DNA of 22,517 nucleotides, from assembly GCA_030619685.1 (NCBI GenBank), contig JAUXAX010000030.1, forward strand, positions 1-22,517. Reading direction: 5' to 3'. The notes beneath the pieces were generated by a model, which ran no database searches, was not told the origin of the DNA, and worked only from the letters and a program-made list of their open reading frames with translations. The DNA is from Dehalococcoidia bacterium (lineage in GTDB: Bacteria > Chloroflexota > Dehalococcoidia > SZUA-161). The position numbers and the translations under genes are program-made. Shown here one piece after another: positions 8,188 to 16,230 of the stretch; the first letter of the stretch is position 1, and each line of letters starts with the position of its first letter.

Positions 8188-9027
8188 CTAGGCTGTCCCG
8201 TCTGGCTTGACCCCCTGGACTTTTATGCTTACGACCGAACCTGCAAACTCTTTCACTTCCTCAAGTGCTATTCCTTGATCTTTCATGATCGCCCATGCAG
8301 TGGGATCATTGGCCATGAGCTCGATTGGAAAACATGTCTCATCAACTATCCCTACATCCTGAAATCCGGCCCCTTCCATGGCCCTCAGGTATTCGTCCCT
8401 CATCATCGCTCCAGCGAGACAACCAACGTAGGCCTCAATAGAGTTCTTTATGGGATCCGGCAGTTCCTTTAGCAAAACTATGTCGGAGACCATAAGCCTG
8501 CCACCCGGCTTCAGCACCCTGAACGTTTCCTTAAAGACCCTGCCCTTGTCAGGAGAGAGATTGATGACACAGTTCGAAATGGCCACGTCAACATAATTAT
8601 CAGCAACGGGTAGGTTCTCAATCTCCCCGAGCCTGAACTCTACATTTCCGTAATCGTCCTTGGAGGCGTTTTCTCTTGCCTTTTCGATCATCTCCGGCGT
8701 CATATCCACCCCGATAACCCTCCCCTCTTTGCCAACTCTGTTAGCAGCGAGAAAGCAATCGAATCCCGCACCTGAGCCGAGGTCAAGAACCATGTCGCCT
8801 TCCCGCAAAGAGGCGAGCGCAACAGGATTTCCGCAGCCAAGGCCCAGATTTGACCCTTCCGGAACCGCTCCAAGTTCTTGCTCGCTATATCCTATGCTCC
8901 TGCTAATATCCTGCGCTAAACCAGTGTTTCCACAGGACGAGTTTGCAGGAGCACAACACGAGGCACCCTGCTTAGCAATTCTGGCATACCCCTCCCGTAC
9001 AACTTTCCTTGTCTCTTCGTCCCTCAT
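8188..9027 (-). CDS. arsM: Arsenite S-adenosylmethionine methyltransferase
   Basis: A Rossmann-fold SAM methyltransferase that methylates As(III), producing volatile or less retained methylarsenicals in the cytoplasm. The SAM motif I is [11 protein letters not shown], followed by the acidic GVDMTPEM. The three family cysteines that bind arsenite are visible in [17 protein letters not shown] and VGCLAGA (C67, C155 and C205 counted from the TTG at 9033). An N-terminal CC pair and C34 add further possible thiol ligands. The ATG at 9027 is preferred to the TTG at 9033 because GGAGGTGA ends six bases before it; the protein is then 279 residues, typical for the family. It stands alone, with no arsR, arsC or efflux pump in the window. 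A 19-bp palindrome sits at its promoter. Its small-molecule target could differ, but the cysteine set supports arsenic. Confidence 0.88.
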   Translation of the reverse strand: MRDEETRKVVREGYARIAKQGASCCAPANSSCGNTGLAQDISRSIGYSEQELGAVPEGSNLGLGCGNPVALASLREGDMVLDLGSGAGFDCFLAANRVGKEGRVIGVDMTPEMIEKARENASKDDYGNVEFRLGEIENLPVADNYVDVAISNCVINLSPDKGRVFKETFRVLKPGGRLMVSDIVLLKELPDPIKNSIEAYVGCLAGAMMRDEYLRAMEGAGFQDVGIVDETCFPIELMANDPTAWAIMKDQGIALEEVKEFAGSVVSIKVQGVKPDGTA

Positions 9028-9095
9028 TTTCAATCACCTCCAAAGCTGTCCGCCTTCAGATCAGGATGCCTGAAGGGCAAGTGCACCTAATATCT

Positions 9096-9125
9096 ATTGT
9101 ATCACAGATGAACCCGCGGTTCATC
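9096..9125 (-). promoter_or_regulatory. arsM promoter with overlapping 19-bp palindromic operator candidate
   Basis: On the minus strand a TACAAT -10 box occupies 9096-9101. Five bases upstream of it lies the palindrome GATGAACC-CGC-GGTTCATC (9107-9125), with perfect 8-bp arms, covering the spacer and the place where a -35 would be. That position is typical of repressor operators. The regulator is unknown. The sequence resembles GAAC/GTTC-type boxes, but with a 5-base centre rather than the 4-base centre of Gram-positive LexA sites. Confidence 0.5.
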
Positions 9126-9147
9126 GCATCCCCAGACGCGAGGAGAT

Positions 9148-9176
9148 TTGTAAAGGAATTTCGAATTTGATATACT
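9148..9176 (+). promoter_or_regulatory. Extended -10 promoter for the ferredoxin-KOR-HDR operon
   Basis: TTGTAA (9148-9153), a 17-bp spacer, then TATACT (9171-9176) with the extended -10 dinucleotide TG at 9168-9169. Initiation near 9183 would give a leader of about 130 nt before the ferredoxin ATG. This is the only good promoter seen ahead of the eight-gene cluster. Confidence 0.55.
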
Positions 9177-9315
9177 GAAGTGTTGTGGGGGAATAGTTCA
9201 CCGCACGGAGGCTAATTGCACACAGTTGCAACCAAGACCAAGCCAGGGGAGCCGTGGCGGGGGAGTCCTCGGAAATTGGAAACCGCTGTAGAATGTCAAC
9301 GTAAAAGGTGCTGCT

Positions 9316-9582
9316 ATGAAGTTGTGGAGAACACCCTTCGATCAGGCGGAAAAGGCCGCCAGGCCACCAAGAGTGCTGATCGACAAGGAGAGATGCAAGG
9401 GGTGCGGCTACTGCGTGGAGTTCTGCCCGAGGGGTGCACTCGAGATGAGCGAGGAACTGAACTCCAAGGGCTATACACTCGCCACTGTAGCAGACGAGAG
9501 TAAGTGCCTGGGCTGCGACCTGTGTGATGTCCTCTGCCCCGAATTCGCCATCCACGTGGTATCAAACGACAACGAAAGCTGA
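9316..9582 (+). CDS. korD: 2x[4Fe-4S] ferredoxin subunit of 2-oxoacid:ferredoxin oxidoreductase (KorD-like)
   Basis: An 88-residue ferredoxin with two complete cluster motifs: C27, C30, C33, C37 (CKGCGYCVEFCP) and C64, C67, C70, C74 (CLGCDLCDVLCP). CPRGAL after the first motif matches the delta subunits of KOR/VOR enzymes, where the two clusters carry electrons out of the thiamine-diphosphate site to soluble ferredoxin. The ATG at 9316 has AAAGGTG upstream. It is the first gene of the operon, 12 nt before korA. A general dicluster ferredoxin is the alternative, but position and length favour a dedicated delta subunit. Confidence 0.88.
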   Translation: MKLWRTPFDQAEKAARPPRVLIDKERCKGCGYCVEFCPRGALEMSEELNSKGYTLATVADESKCLGCDLCDVLCPEFAIHVVSNDNES

Positions 9583-9594
9583 CGGGATTTCTTT

Positions 9595-10746
9595 ATGTCT
9601 GAAGACGGAGTGCTTTGCGGAACGTTTTTTATGAACGGCGATGTGGCCTGCGCCGAAGGGGCCATCAGTGCAGGGTGCCGTTTCTTCGCTGGCTATCCTA
9701 TCACGCCAGCCACCGAGGTAGCTGAGAGAATGAGTGAGCGGCTCCCCCGCGTGGGGGGCGTATATGTCCAGATGGAGGACGAGATCGCCTCTATGAATGC
9801 CGTATTGGGTGCATCCTGGGCGGGAATGAAGGCAATGACAGCCACCTCTGGCCCCGGATTCAGTCTAATGATGGAGAACCTGGGCCTGGGAGTGATGCTG
9901 GAAACGCCCTGCGTTCTGGTTAATATACAGCGTGCCGGGCCATCCACCGGGTTGCCCACCCTTGTGGCACAGGGAGACATGATGCAGGCGCGATGGGGCT
10001 CCCATGGCAGCTATGAGATCATTGCGCTTGTCCCCAGCTCTCCCCAGGAGATATTCGACCTTACTATCATGGCGTTTAACCTGTCGGAGAGATACCGGGT
10101 CCCTGTGCTTGTGATGTCCGACGAAGCTGTGGGGCATATGAGCGAGAAGGTAATGATACCACGTATAGCACCTAAGAAACTTGTAAATCGGCGGCGCCCC
10201 GATGTGGCGCCAGAGCGATATCTGCCCTATGGACCAGACGAGGATTTGGTCCCTCCCATGGCCATAGCCGGCGAGGGTTACCGCTTCCACGTTACCGGCC
10301 TTACCCATGATGAGAGAGGATACCCGGTAATAACTGACGAGGCCCAGGACCACCTGGTGCGCCGGCTGGTGGATAAGATCAGGCTTAACAGGAACAACAT
10401 AGTAAAATATGAAGAGATCGCGGTCGAGGATGCAGAGGTTATAGTCTGCGCCTATGGAATCACCGCTCGCATTGCCAATTTCGCGGTGCAGCAGGCACGG
10501 GATGAGGGGATTCGAGCGGGCCTGCTACGGCTGATAACGGTGTGGCCGTTTGCCGAGGACCGCATCAGGGAGCTTGCGCAACAGGTCAAGGCCTTCGTGG
10601 TACCCGAGATAAACTACGGCCAGATTGTCTTGGAAGTGGAGCGGTGTGCTGCAGGAAAGGCCAGCACTTTGCTAGTGCCGCACATGGGAGGCGGCGTGCA
10701 CCCTCCCCAGACCATCTTGAAGGCCATAAAGGAAGCAGTACAATGA
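9595..10746 (+). CDS. korA: 2-oxoacid:ferredoxin oxidoreductase, alpha subunit (KorA)
   Basis: A 383-residue alpha subunit. It carries the family signatures YPITPATEVAE (34-44), the acidic MEDEIASMNAVLGASWAG near 60-77 that positions the thiamine ring, TATSGPGFSLM (82-92) and RAGPSTGLPT (113-122). It forms the pyrimidine-binding domain plus the transketolase C-terminal-like domain. Together with KorB, KorC and the ferredoxin it would interconvert a 2-oxoacid and CoA with acyl-CoA, CO2 and reduced ferredoxin. The sequence resembles 2-oxoglutarate oxidoreductases more than pyruvate enzymes, but 2-oxoisovalerate and related acids cannot be excluded. It ends in an ATGA overlap with korB. No N-terminal gamma fusion is present, so this is the four-subunit type. 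Confidence 0.92.
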   Translation: MSEDGVLCGTFFMNGDVACAEGAISAGCRFFAGYPITPATEVAERMSERLPRVGGVYVQMEDEIASMNAVLGASWAGMKAMTATSGPGFSLMMENLGLGVMLETPCVLVNIQRAGPSTGLPTLVAQGDMMQARWGSHGSYEIIALVPSSPQEIFDLTIMAFNLSERYRVPVLVMSDEAVGHMSEKVMIPRIAPKKLVNRRRPDVAPERYLPYGPDEDLVPPMAIAGEGYRFHVTGLTHDERGYPVITDEAQDHLVRRLVDKIRLNRNNIVKYEEIAVEDAEVIVCAYGITARIANFAVQQARDEGIRAGLLRLITVWPFAEDRIRELAQQVKAFVVPEINYGQIVLEVERCAAGKASTLLVPHMGGGVHPPQTILKAIKEAVQ

Positions 10747-11591
10747 CGAGCACGGTAAAGGTAGAGGGAAACACCATAGAATCCTTGCTAAGGGTGGACA
10801 TGATGCCGCACATCTGGTGTGCCGGATGCGGCATAGGGCCAGCAGTGGGATGCTTTATCAGGGCTGTTGGGCGGGCTGGTCTGGATCCGGACAAAATGGC
10901 GCTGGTTTCGGGAATAGGCTGCGCTGGTAGGGTAGCGGGTTATGTTAGGTTGGACTCCTTCCACACCACACACGGGCGTGCTCTCCCCTTCGCTACCGGC
11001 TTGAAGCTGGGAAATCCCGAGTTGAACTTGGTGGTCTTCTCCGGAGACGGCGACCTGATGGCTATAGGGGGCAACCATCTTATCCACTCCGCCCGCCGCA
11101 ACATCGATATGACCGTCATCTGCGTAAACAATTTCAATTACGGGATGACCGGCGGGCAGTTGGGGCCTACCACCCCCCTAGAAGCGCGTAGCACCACCTC
11201 GCCCTACGGCAACTTCGAATATCCCTTCAATGTGCCCTACCTAGTGGCTGCCAGTGGCGCCACATACGTTGCCCGCTGGACGGTGCTGCACATACGTCAA
11301 CTGGAGAGATCTATCGCTGAGGCACTGACCAAACCCGGATTCAGCTTCATCGAAGTACTGAGCCCCTGCCCGGAATTGTACGGACGCATGAACAAGCAGT
11401 CGAAGGGGCTGGACACGATGCACATGTACCAGGAGAGAAGCATAGTCAAAGACGGAGCCGATCCCAAGGATGTAGCCATCACTTCGGATGGCCCCATTGT
11501 GGTGGGCAAGTTTGTTGACATCGAGCGTCCGACATTCTGGGACCTGTGCAAGCTAGCGCTTGACAGAGCATGCGAGAAGAAGAAGCAATAG
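10743..11591 (+). CDS. korB: 2-oxoacid:ferredoxin oxidoreductase, beta subunit (KorB)
   Basis: A 282-residue thiamine-diphosphate-binding subunit. The ATG at 10743 overlaps the korA stop as ATGA; the frame is open further upstream but that part is a shadow of korA. The TPP/Mg motif starts at GDGDL (101-105) and runs through the Asn-rich VNNFNYGMTGGQ (128-139). Cysteines C26 and C29 (WCAGCG), C60 (GIGCAGR) and C209 (LSPCPE) match the four ligands of the proximal [4Fe-4S] cluster of this family. TTHGRALPFATGLKL is also conserved. With KorA it forms the active site that passes two single electrons to the ferredoxin subunit. Confidence 0.93.
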   Translation: MTSTVKVEGNTIESLLRVDMMPHIWCAGCGIGPAVGCFIRAVGRAGLDPDKMALVSGIGCAGRVAGYVRLDSFHTTHGRALPFATGLKLGNPELNLVVFSGDGDLMAIGGNHLIHSARRNIDMTVICVNNFNYGMTGGQLGPTTPLEARSTTSPYGNFEYPFNVPYLVAASGATYVARWTVLHIRQLERSIAEALTKPGFSFIEVLSPCPELYGRMNKQSKGLDTMHMYQERSIVKDGADPKDVAITSDGPIVVGKFVDIERPTFWDLCKLALDRACEKKKQ

Positions 11592-11643
11592 GCTGCCGAA
11601 AGGTGTTTGCCTTTGCAATGACAATAGACTGGAGTGCAAGAGC

Positions 11644-12207
11644 TTGGGTACAAAGGAAATAAGAATAGCGGGATTTGGCGGACAGGGGGTGGTGTTATCA
11701 GGGCAGATACTCGGACAGGCCGCTTCCATATATGGTAACGGTTTCTCCACCCTCACCCAGAGCTACGGGCCGGAGGCCCGCGGCGGTTCCTGTACTGCCG
11801 AGGTGGTGATCTCCGATGAACCCATAGGCTACCCCTACGTGCAGAACCCGAACGTACTCATTATCCTATCGCAAGAGGCCTATAACAGGTACGGTCGCAA
11901 TCCCCCTGCGGAAACCTTGATGATTATCGATCCAGATTTGGTGAAGCCCGATCCGTCCCAAAACCCGGCGCCACTCTCGATACCTGCTACCCGCATGGCG
12001 CGGGACATGGGCCGGGTGGTGGTGGCGAATATCATCACGCTGGGTTTTCTGGTGGCCGTGGGCGACGTGGTTTCCCCTGAGGCCCTAAAGAATTCCGTCC
12101 TGACCTCTGTACCCAAGGGAACAGAGGAGCTTAATACCAAGGCCTTCGAGTTAGGATATAACTACGGGTTGGAGCACGGGGGGCGAAGCGAGGGTGTAAA
12201 TGGCTAG
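11644..12207 (+). CDS. korC: 2-oxoacid:ferredoxin oxidoreductase, gamma subunit (KorC)
   Basis: The conserved region begins IRIAGFGGQGVVLSG, the CoA/nucleotide-binding loop of the gamma domain, followed by TQSYGPEARGG and later ANIITLGFLVA. TTG 11644 is the preferred start: GGAG (11631-11634) lies nine bases upstream, and the resulting 187 residues fit the usual 180-190. A longer in-frame ATG at 11560 lies inside korB and would add 28 unconserved residues. The stop overlaps the next gene by 8 nt, suggesting translational coupling to the HdrA/GltD fusion. Confidence 0.88.
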   Translation: MGTKEIRIAGFGGQGVVLSGQILGQAASIYGNGFSTLTQSYGPEARGGSCTAEVVISDEPIGYPYVQNPNVLIILSQEAYNRYGRNPPAETLMIIDPDLVKPDPSQNPAPLSIPATRMARDMGRVVVANIITLGFLVAVGDVVSPEALKNSVLTSVPKGTEELNTKAFELGYNYGLEHGGRSEGVNG

Positions 12208-15200
12208 GGGAGTAACTGTCATCGGTGACAGCGTGGGCGCAGCGCAGGCTGCCCTGACCCTGGCGGAGCTGGGCGTGGAGGTCAACATAATCACCTCCTC
12301 TTCTTCACTGGGCTTGGACAATACTGTTCACAGCGCCTTACCCACTTCTTCTAAGAAGATGCTCAGCATCTGGCCTCTGCTGCTGCGGGCAGCGAGCCAC
12401 CCACTGGTTACCCTTTACACCAACTCTGATGTTACCAACATAACAGGTAAGCAGGGAAGGTTCACGATAAGGGCAACCAGACAACCTCGCTATGTGCGAG
12501 AGGATCTGTGCACCGGCTGCGGCCGCTGCGAGGAGGCATGCTCAGTGCAAGTGCCCTTCCTGCTGAACGGCCGGAGGGCGAGCCACAGTGCCATCCACGC
12601 ACCTGCTGTGGATACCAAGGCGATACCCTCAGCGTATTGTATAGAGAAGAGCGGGGTTGCCCCCTGCCGAGCAGCGTGCCCACTCAGCATCAATGTTCAG
12701 GGGTTTGTCTCCCTGCTGTCCAAGGGTGGGGTGGACGAGGCCCTCAACCTGATAAACGAGGCAGCACCTCTGGCGGGGGTGCTTGGCCGCGTATGCACAC
12801 ATCCCTGCGAGGACAATTGCAAGCTGGGCGAAGCTGACAGCCCGGTATTCATCCCAGCCCTCCATCGCTATGCTGCCGACAACGCCCCCAGCGGCATCAA
12901 CTACAGACGCAAGGCCCCAGCCGGGTCGAGAAGGGAGAAGATAGCCATCGTTGGCAGTGGCCCTGCAGGGCTTGCCGCCGCCTGGGAGTTGGCGCGCCGC
13001 GGCTATGGCCCCACCATATTTGAATCCCACGCGGTGGTTGGTGGGATGGTGGCCACAGGTATTCCCAGATTCCGCCTGCCCCACGAGGTGCGCGAGAGAG
13101 AAGTGGAAGCGATTAAGGCCCTGGGTGTGGACATAAAGACGGGGGTGACGGTAGGCCGTGATGTAACAATCTCCGATCTGAGAGAGCGAGGGTATCGGGC
13201 CTTTTTCCTCGCTATAGGTGCTCACCAAAATATAGGTTTGAACATCCCCGGTGAAGACCTTGAGGGCGTGGTAGATGCCATGTCTCTGCTGTTTGCATTG
13301 AATCTGAAAGTCGGCGCCTCCGTGGGCTCCAACGTGGTAGTCATTGGCGGCGGCAATAGCGCCGTGGATTCGGCCAGAACGGTGAAGAGACGGAGCAAGG
13401 GAGTGGTGCGAATACTCTATCGCCGCACAGCGGAGGAGATGACTGCGGTGCGGGACGAAGTGGAGGAGGCCATCAACGAAGGCGTATCTATAGAGTACCT
13501 GACACAGCCCGTGGAGATACTCGGCGATGGGACCAAGGTAACCGGAATACGCTGCCAGCGGATGAGATTGGGCGAAATGGAGGTCGATGGCCGCCGCAGG
13601 CCCGAGCCCATACCAGGCTCGGAGTTTGTGATCGATGCTGACCATGTGGTGATAGCCATAGGACAGCGGCCCAACAGTTCCCTGCTAAACATAAGATGGC
13701 TTGAGATCGATAGCGACGATGCCACTATGAGGGTGGACCCTCTAACCCTTGAGACCAGGATACCAGGCATATTCGCCGGCGGCGATTGCGTCGCGGGACC
13801 CAACAATGTGGTGGAGGCTGTGGCCGCTGGGCTACAAGCGGCGGAGTCGATAGACCGGTACTTGAGAGGACGCGATTTGAGGAAGGGTCGCAGTCTGGAG
13901 AAGCCTCAACCTGTTGAGGTCGATGTCAGGGAAAGAGATGCTTCCTATCACAAACGAGCCCGCATGCCGGCTATTCCACCCTACAAAAGGGTAGGCAGAT
14001 TTGAGGAAATTGCCTTGGGGCTACCTTTGGAAGTTGGTGAGCGCGAGGCCCAGCGCTGCCTCAACTGCAGCCTGTGCAGCGAATGCATGGAATGTGAGCA
14101 GGTGTGCGAACTGGGCGCAGTTCTGCACAAGGATAAGGTCGAGCAGCTGGATATAGGTGCCGAGCTCATAATCGATTTTGCCTCCGCTAATAATGGGAGA
14201 GACACCTATCCGCGTCAGCGCAGTATTGCCCTAAGCACTCCTCTCCAGATCACAAGACCGGGCATCTACACAGTGGAGGTAGACGGAGATCGCAACCTGG
14301 AAGTCGAGCTTGCCCTTGCTTCGGCCGTCGCCTTGGAGGCCGCCGCCGAGCTCAGGCTGAAAGAGGAAGCACACCCTGCTGCTGCGGATACCGCAGGCAG
14401 TCCGACTGTAGAGGTGGCCCAAAGGCTTGGGGAGGCAGAGCCAGCCGGAGTAGGGGAAGCACGCATCGGCGTGATCCTGTGCCGCTGCGGCGGCAGCATT
14501 AGCTCCGTGATAGATTTCAACCAGGTGACCAATGAAGTGCTACAGCTTCCTGGCGTCTGCAACGTTCAGGAGATATCGCAGGCATGTAGCGAAGAAGGAG
14601 CAAATAGGATTGCAGCCCAGGCTGCAGAGTGGAAGCTCGACAGGGTGGTGCTCGCTGCCTGTCGATGCTGCGGGCTGGAGCAGATATGCTTTAGCTGCAC
14701 CGACAGGCGGGTGATGTGTCAGAGCCATCTCAGCAATAGCCTTGTCTCATACTATGGCAGGAATGTGGAGTTCGTAAATATCCGTGAGCAATGCACCTGG
14801 GTGCACGGAGACGACCCAGCAGGTGCCACACGCACGGCAATAGATATAGTCTCGTCAGGTGTCGCCCAGGCCAGGCGACTTCAGCCAGCAGTCAGCGAGG
14901 GGCGCTCTGTGACCGGAAGCGCGCTCGTAATGGGCGCAGGGGTTTGCGGCCTCGCGGCAGCGAGAAGCCTGGCGGCTCAGGGCTATTCCGTAGCAGTCGT
15001 CTCCGGTCCCGAATTGGACGGTGCCAGAGAAGAGCACAGCCCTGAGTATCTGGGGGGAAGGGATGTTCTTCTGAAACAACTTGAGGAGCAGGGCATAACT
15101 ATCAAGCCATGGCCCCAGGTACTGGAGCTGGAAGGTTCGCCGGGGGGCTATGAGGCTGTGCTGAAGCGCCGCTCGCAGACCAGCCGGATCGGAGCCGGTG

Positions 15201-15745
15201 CGGTGATACTGAACCTTGGAGAGCTAGCTGGGGAAATCCCTCGTGAAGCTAGCGCTATCTCTAGAGAGAGCCACCTCGGTCGCATCCTTGCTCGAAAAAG
15301 CGGCTCTGGAGTTGCGCCGGATGCCGACTCTGCCGTCCTCAGGGGGTTCGCCATCAAAGAGACCGATGGCCTATTCATCATATCGCCAGATGGAGGAGAT
15401 TCACCCGAGGAGCAGGTCGTGAAGGGAGCAGCCGCCGCCGCCAGGGCGTCGGCCTATCTGTACCAGGGTATCCTGAGACCGCGGGACACTGCGGTGATCA
15501 TCGATAGCAAACTGTGCCGCGGCTGCGGCGATTGCGTCGCAATATGCTCTTACATAGAGATGAGAGAACGCAGCAGCGGCATCCCCTGCGCCTATATCGA
15601 CCAGGCACTATGTCTCGGCTGTGGGGCATGCATAGCACACTGCCGGACAGGTGCCATAACTCAGCCTCTCCAGAGCGACGAACAGATAGGCTCCACGCTG
15701 GAAGCCCTGCTGGGAAAAGTAGCCTGTGCGGTTGATGCGAGATGA
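12200..15745 (+). CDS. HdrA/GltD/HdrA multidomain flavin iron-sulfur oxidoreductase
   Basis: An 1181-residue fusion. Residues 1-147 resemble the HdrA FAD region, with a degenerate first glycine motif (GDSVGAAQAA), PRYVREDLCTGCGRC and four cluster cysteines (C104, C107, C110, C114). Residues about 147-619 are a complete GltD/NfnB-like module. It has Fe-S cysteines (C156, C160, C199, C203, C207), FAD loop GSGPAGLAAA (252-261), NAD(P) loop GGGNSAVD (383-390), YRRTAEEM with arginines suited to NADPH, and GIFAGGDC (523-530). Residues about 620-720 (CLNCSLC, CMECEQVCELGA, VEQLDIGAELII) align with the part of HdrA that follows its second cluster, so GltD appears nested inside HdrA. Residues about 755-1181 are a second HdrA-like half: N-terminal domain, intact GAGVCG (912-917) and two C-terminal [4Fe-4S] motifs (C1106-C1116, C1138-C1148). 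The likely role is passing electrons between NAD(P)H, ferredoxin and the HDR partners; the reaction is unknown. Confidence 0.88.
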   Translation: MARGVTVIGDSVGAAQAALTLAELGVEVNIITSSSSLGLDNTVHSALPTSSKKMLSIWPLLLRAASHPLVTLYTNSDVTNITGKQGRFTIRATRQPRYVREDLCTGCGRCEEACSVQVPFLLNGRRASHSAIHAPAVDTKAIPSAYCIEKSGVAPCRAACPLSINVQGFVSLLSKGGVDEALNLINEAAPLAGVLGRVCTHPCEDNCKLGEADSPVFIPALHRYAADNAPSGINYRRKAPAGSRREKIAIVGSGPAGLAAAWELARRGYGPTIFESHAVVGGMVATGIPRFRLPHEVREREVEAIKALGVDIKTGVTVGRDVTISDLRERGYRAFFLAIGAHQNIGLNIPGEDLEGVVDAMSLLFALNLKVGASVGSNVVVIGGGNSAVDSARTVKRRSKGVVRILYRRTAEEMTAVRDEVEEAINEGVSIEYLTQPVEILGDGTKVTGIRCQRMRLGEMEVDGRRRPEPIPGSEFVIDADHVVIAIGQRPNSSLLNIRWLEIDSDDATMRVDPLTLETRIPGIFAGGDCVAGPNNVVEAVAAGLQAAESIDRYLRGRDLRKGRSLEKPQPVEVDVRERDASYHKRARMPAIPPYKRVGRFEEIALGLPLEVGEREAQRCLNCSLCSECMECEQVCELGAVLHKDKVEQLDIGAELIIDFASANNGRDTYPRQRSIALSTPLQITRPGIYTVEVDGDRNLEVELALASAVALEAAAELRLKEEAHPAAADTAGSPTVEVAQRLGEAEPAGVGEARIGVILCRCGGSISSVIDFNQVTNEVLQLPGVCNVQEISQACSEEGANRIAAQAAEWKLDRVVLAACRCCGLEQICFSCTDRRVMCQSHLSNSLVSYYGRNVEFVNIREQCTWVHGDDPAGATRTAIDIVSSGVAQARRLQPAVSEGRSVTGSALVMGAGVCGLAAARSLAAQGYSVAVVSGPELDGAREEHSPEYLGGRDVLLKQLEEQGITIKPWPQVLELEGSPGGYEAVLKRRSQTSRIGAGAVILNLGELAGEIPREASAISRESHLGRILARKSGSGVAPDADSAVLRGFAIKETDGLFIISPDGGDSPEEQVVKGAAAAARASAYLYQGILRPRDTAVIIDSKLCRGCGDCVAICSYIEMRERSSGIPCAYIDQALCLGCGACIAHCRTGAITQPLQSDEQIGSTLEALLGKVACAVDAR

Positions 15746-16155
15746 ATAGGTCAGCAGTACATTTAGTTGTCTTCGCCTGCAACTGGGACGGCCTGAGCTG
15801 TATCGAGGCAGCTGCCCAGGCAGGATTCAGCTACCCAGCCTCTGTGAGAGTGGTCAGAGTAAGCTGCCTCTCCCGGGTGCACCAGGGCCTGATACTCAAG
15901 GCCTTTGAGCTGGGAGCAGACGGTGTGATGCTCCTGGGCTGTGAACCGGACAACTGCCAGTTTGACATCGACGCTGGGCTTATGGCGCAGGAGTACGAGA
16001 AGGCGCGGAGGGTCCTGAGGCTACTGGGGCTGGGGGAGGAGAGACTGGTTCTCTGCCACATGCCCCGTGGCGATGGCTCCGGCTTTGTGCGGCAGGTGAC
16101 TGGCTTTATCAAAGAGATCGAGCAGATGCGGCCCGCCATCCTCGCCGGAGCGTAG
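15742..16155 (+). CDS. Stand-alone MvhD/FlpD-like [2Fe-2S] electron-transfer subunit
   Basis: A 137-residue MvhD-family protein, which passes electrons between a donor enzyme and HdrA. Family features are FACNWDGLSCIEAA, VRVVRVSCLSR, LILKAFELGADGVMLLGCEPDNCQF and a C-terminal helix. The cysteines are C13, C20, C42, C67 and C72. The first motif differs from the canonical CNWC seen in the HdrA-fused copy (C671, C674): Asp16 replaces the second Cys and C20 may take over as ligand. The ATG at 15742 overlaps the preceding stop as ATGA. A 75-nt gap, the largest after korB-korC territory, separates it from the HdrCB gene. With no hydrogenase or formate dehydrogenase nearby, it probably bridges the fusion protein to the HDR core. 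Confidence 0.82.
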   Translation: MNRSAVHLVVFACNWDGLSCIEAAAQAGFSYPASVRVVRVSCLSRVHQGLILKAFELGADGVMLLGCEPDNCQFDIDAGLMAQEYEKARRVLRLLGLGEERLVLCHMPRGDGSGFVRQVTGFIKEIEQMRPAILAGA

Positions 16156-16230
16156 CAGGGAGTGGCTCGCCAAGCCACCAATGAACGACATAGGACTATC
16201 ATTTCTTGATGGAGAGGATACAACTCGAAG

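Noticed and set aside
9107..9125. LexA/SOS box reading of the arsM palindrome
   Set aside because: The GAAC/GTTC halves are separated by five bases instead of the four in the Gram-positive SOS box, and arsM is not an SOS gene.
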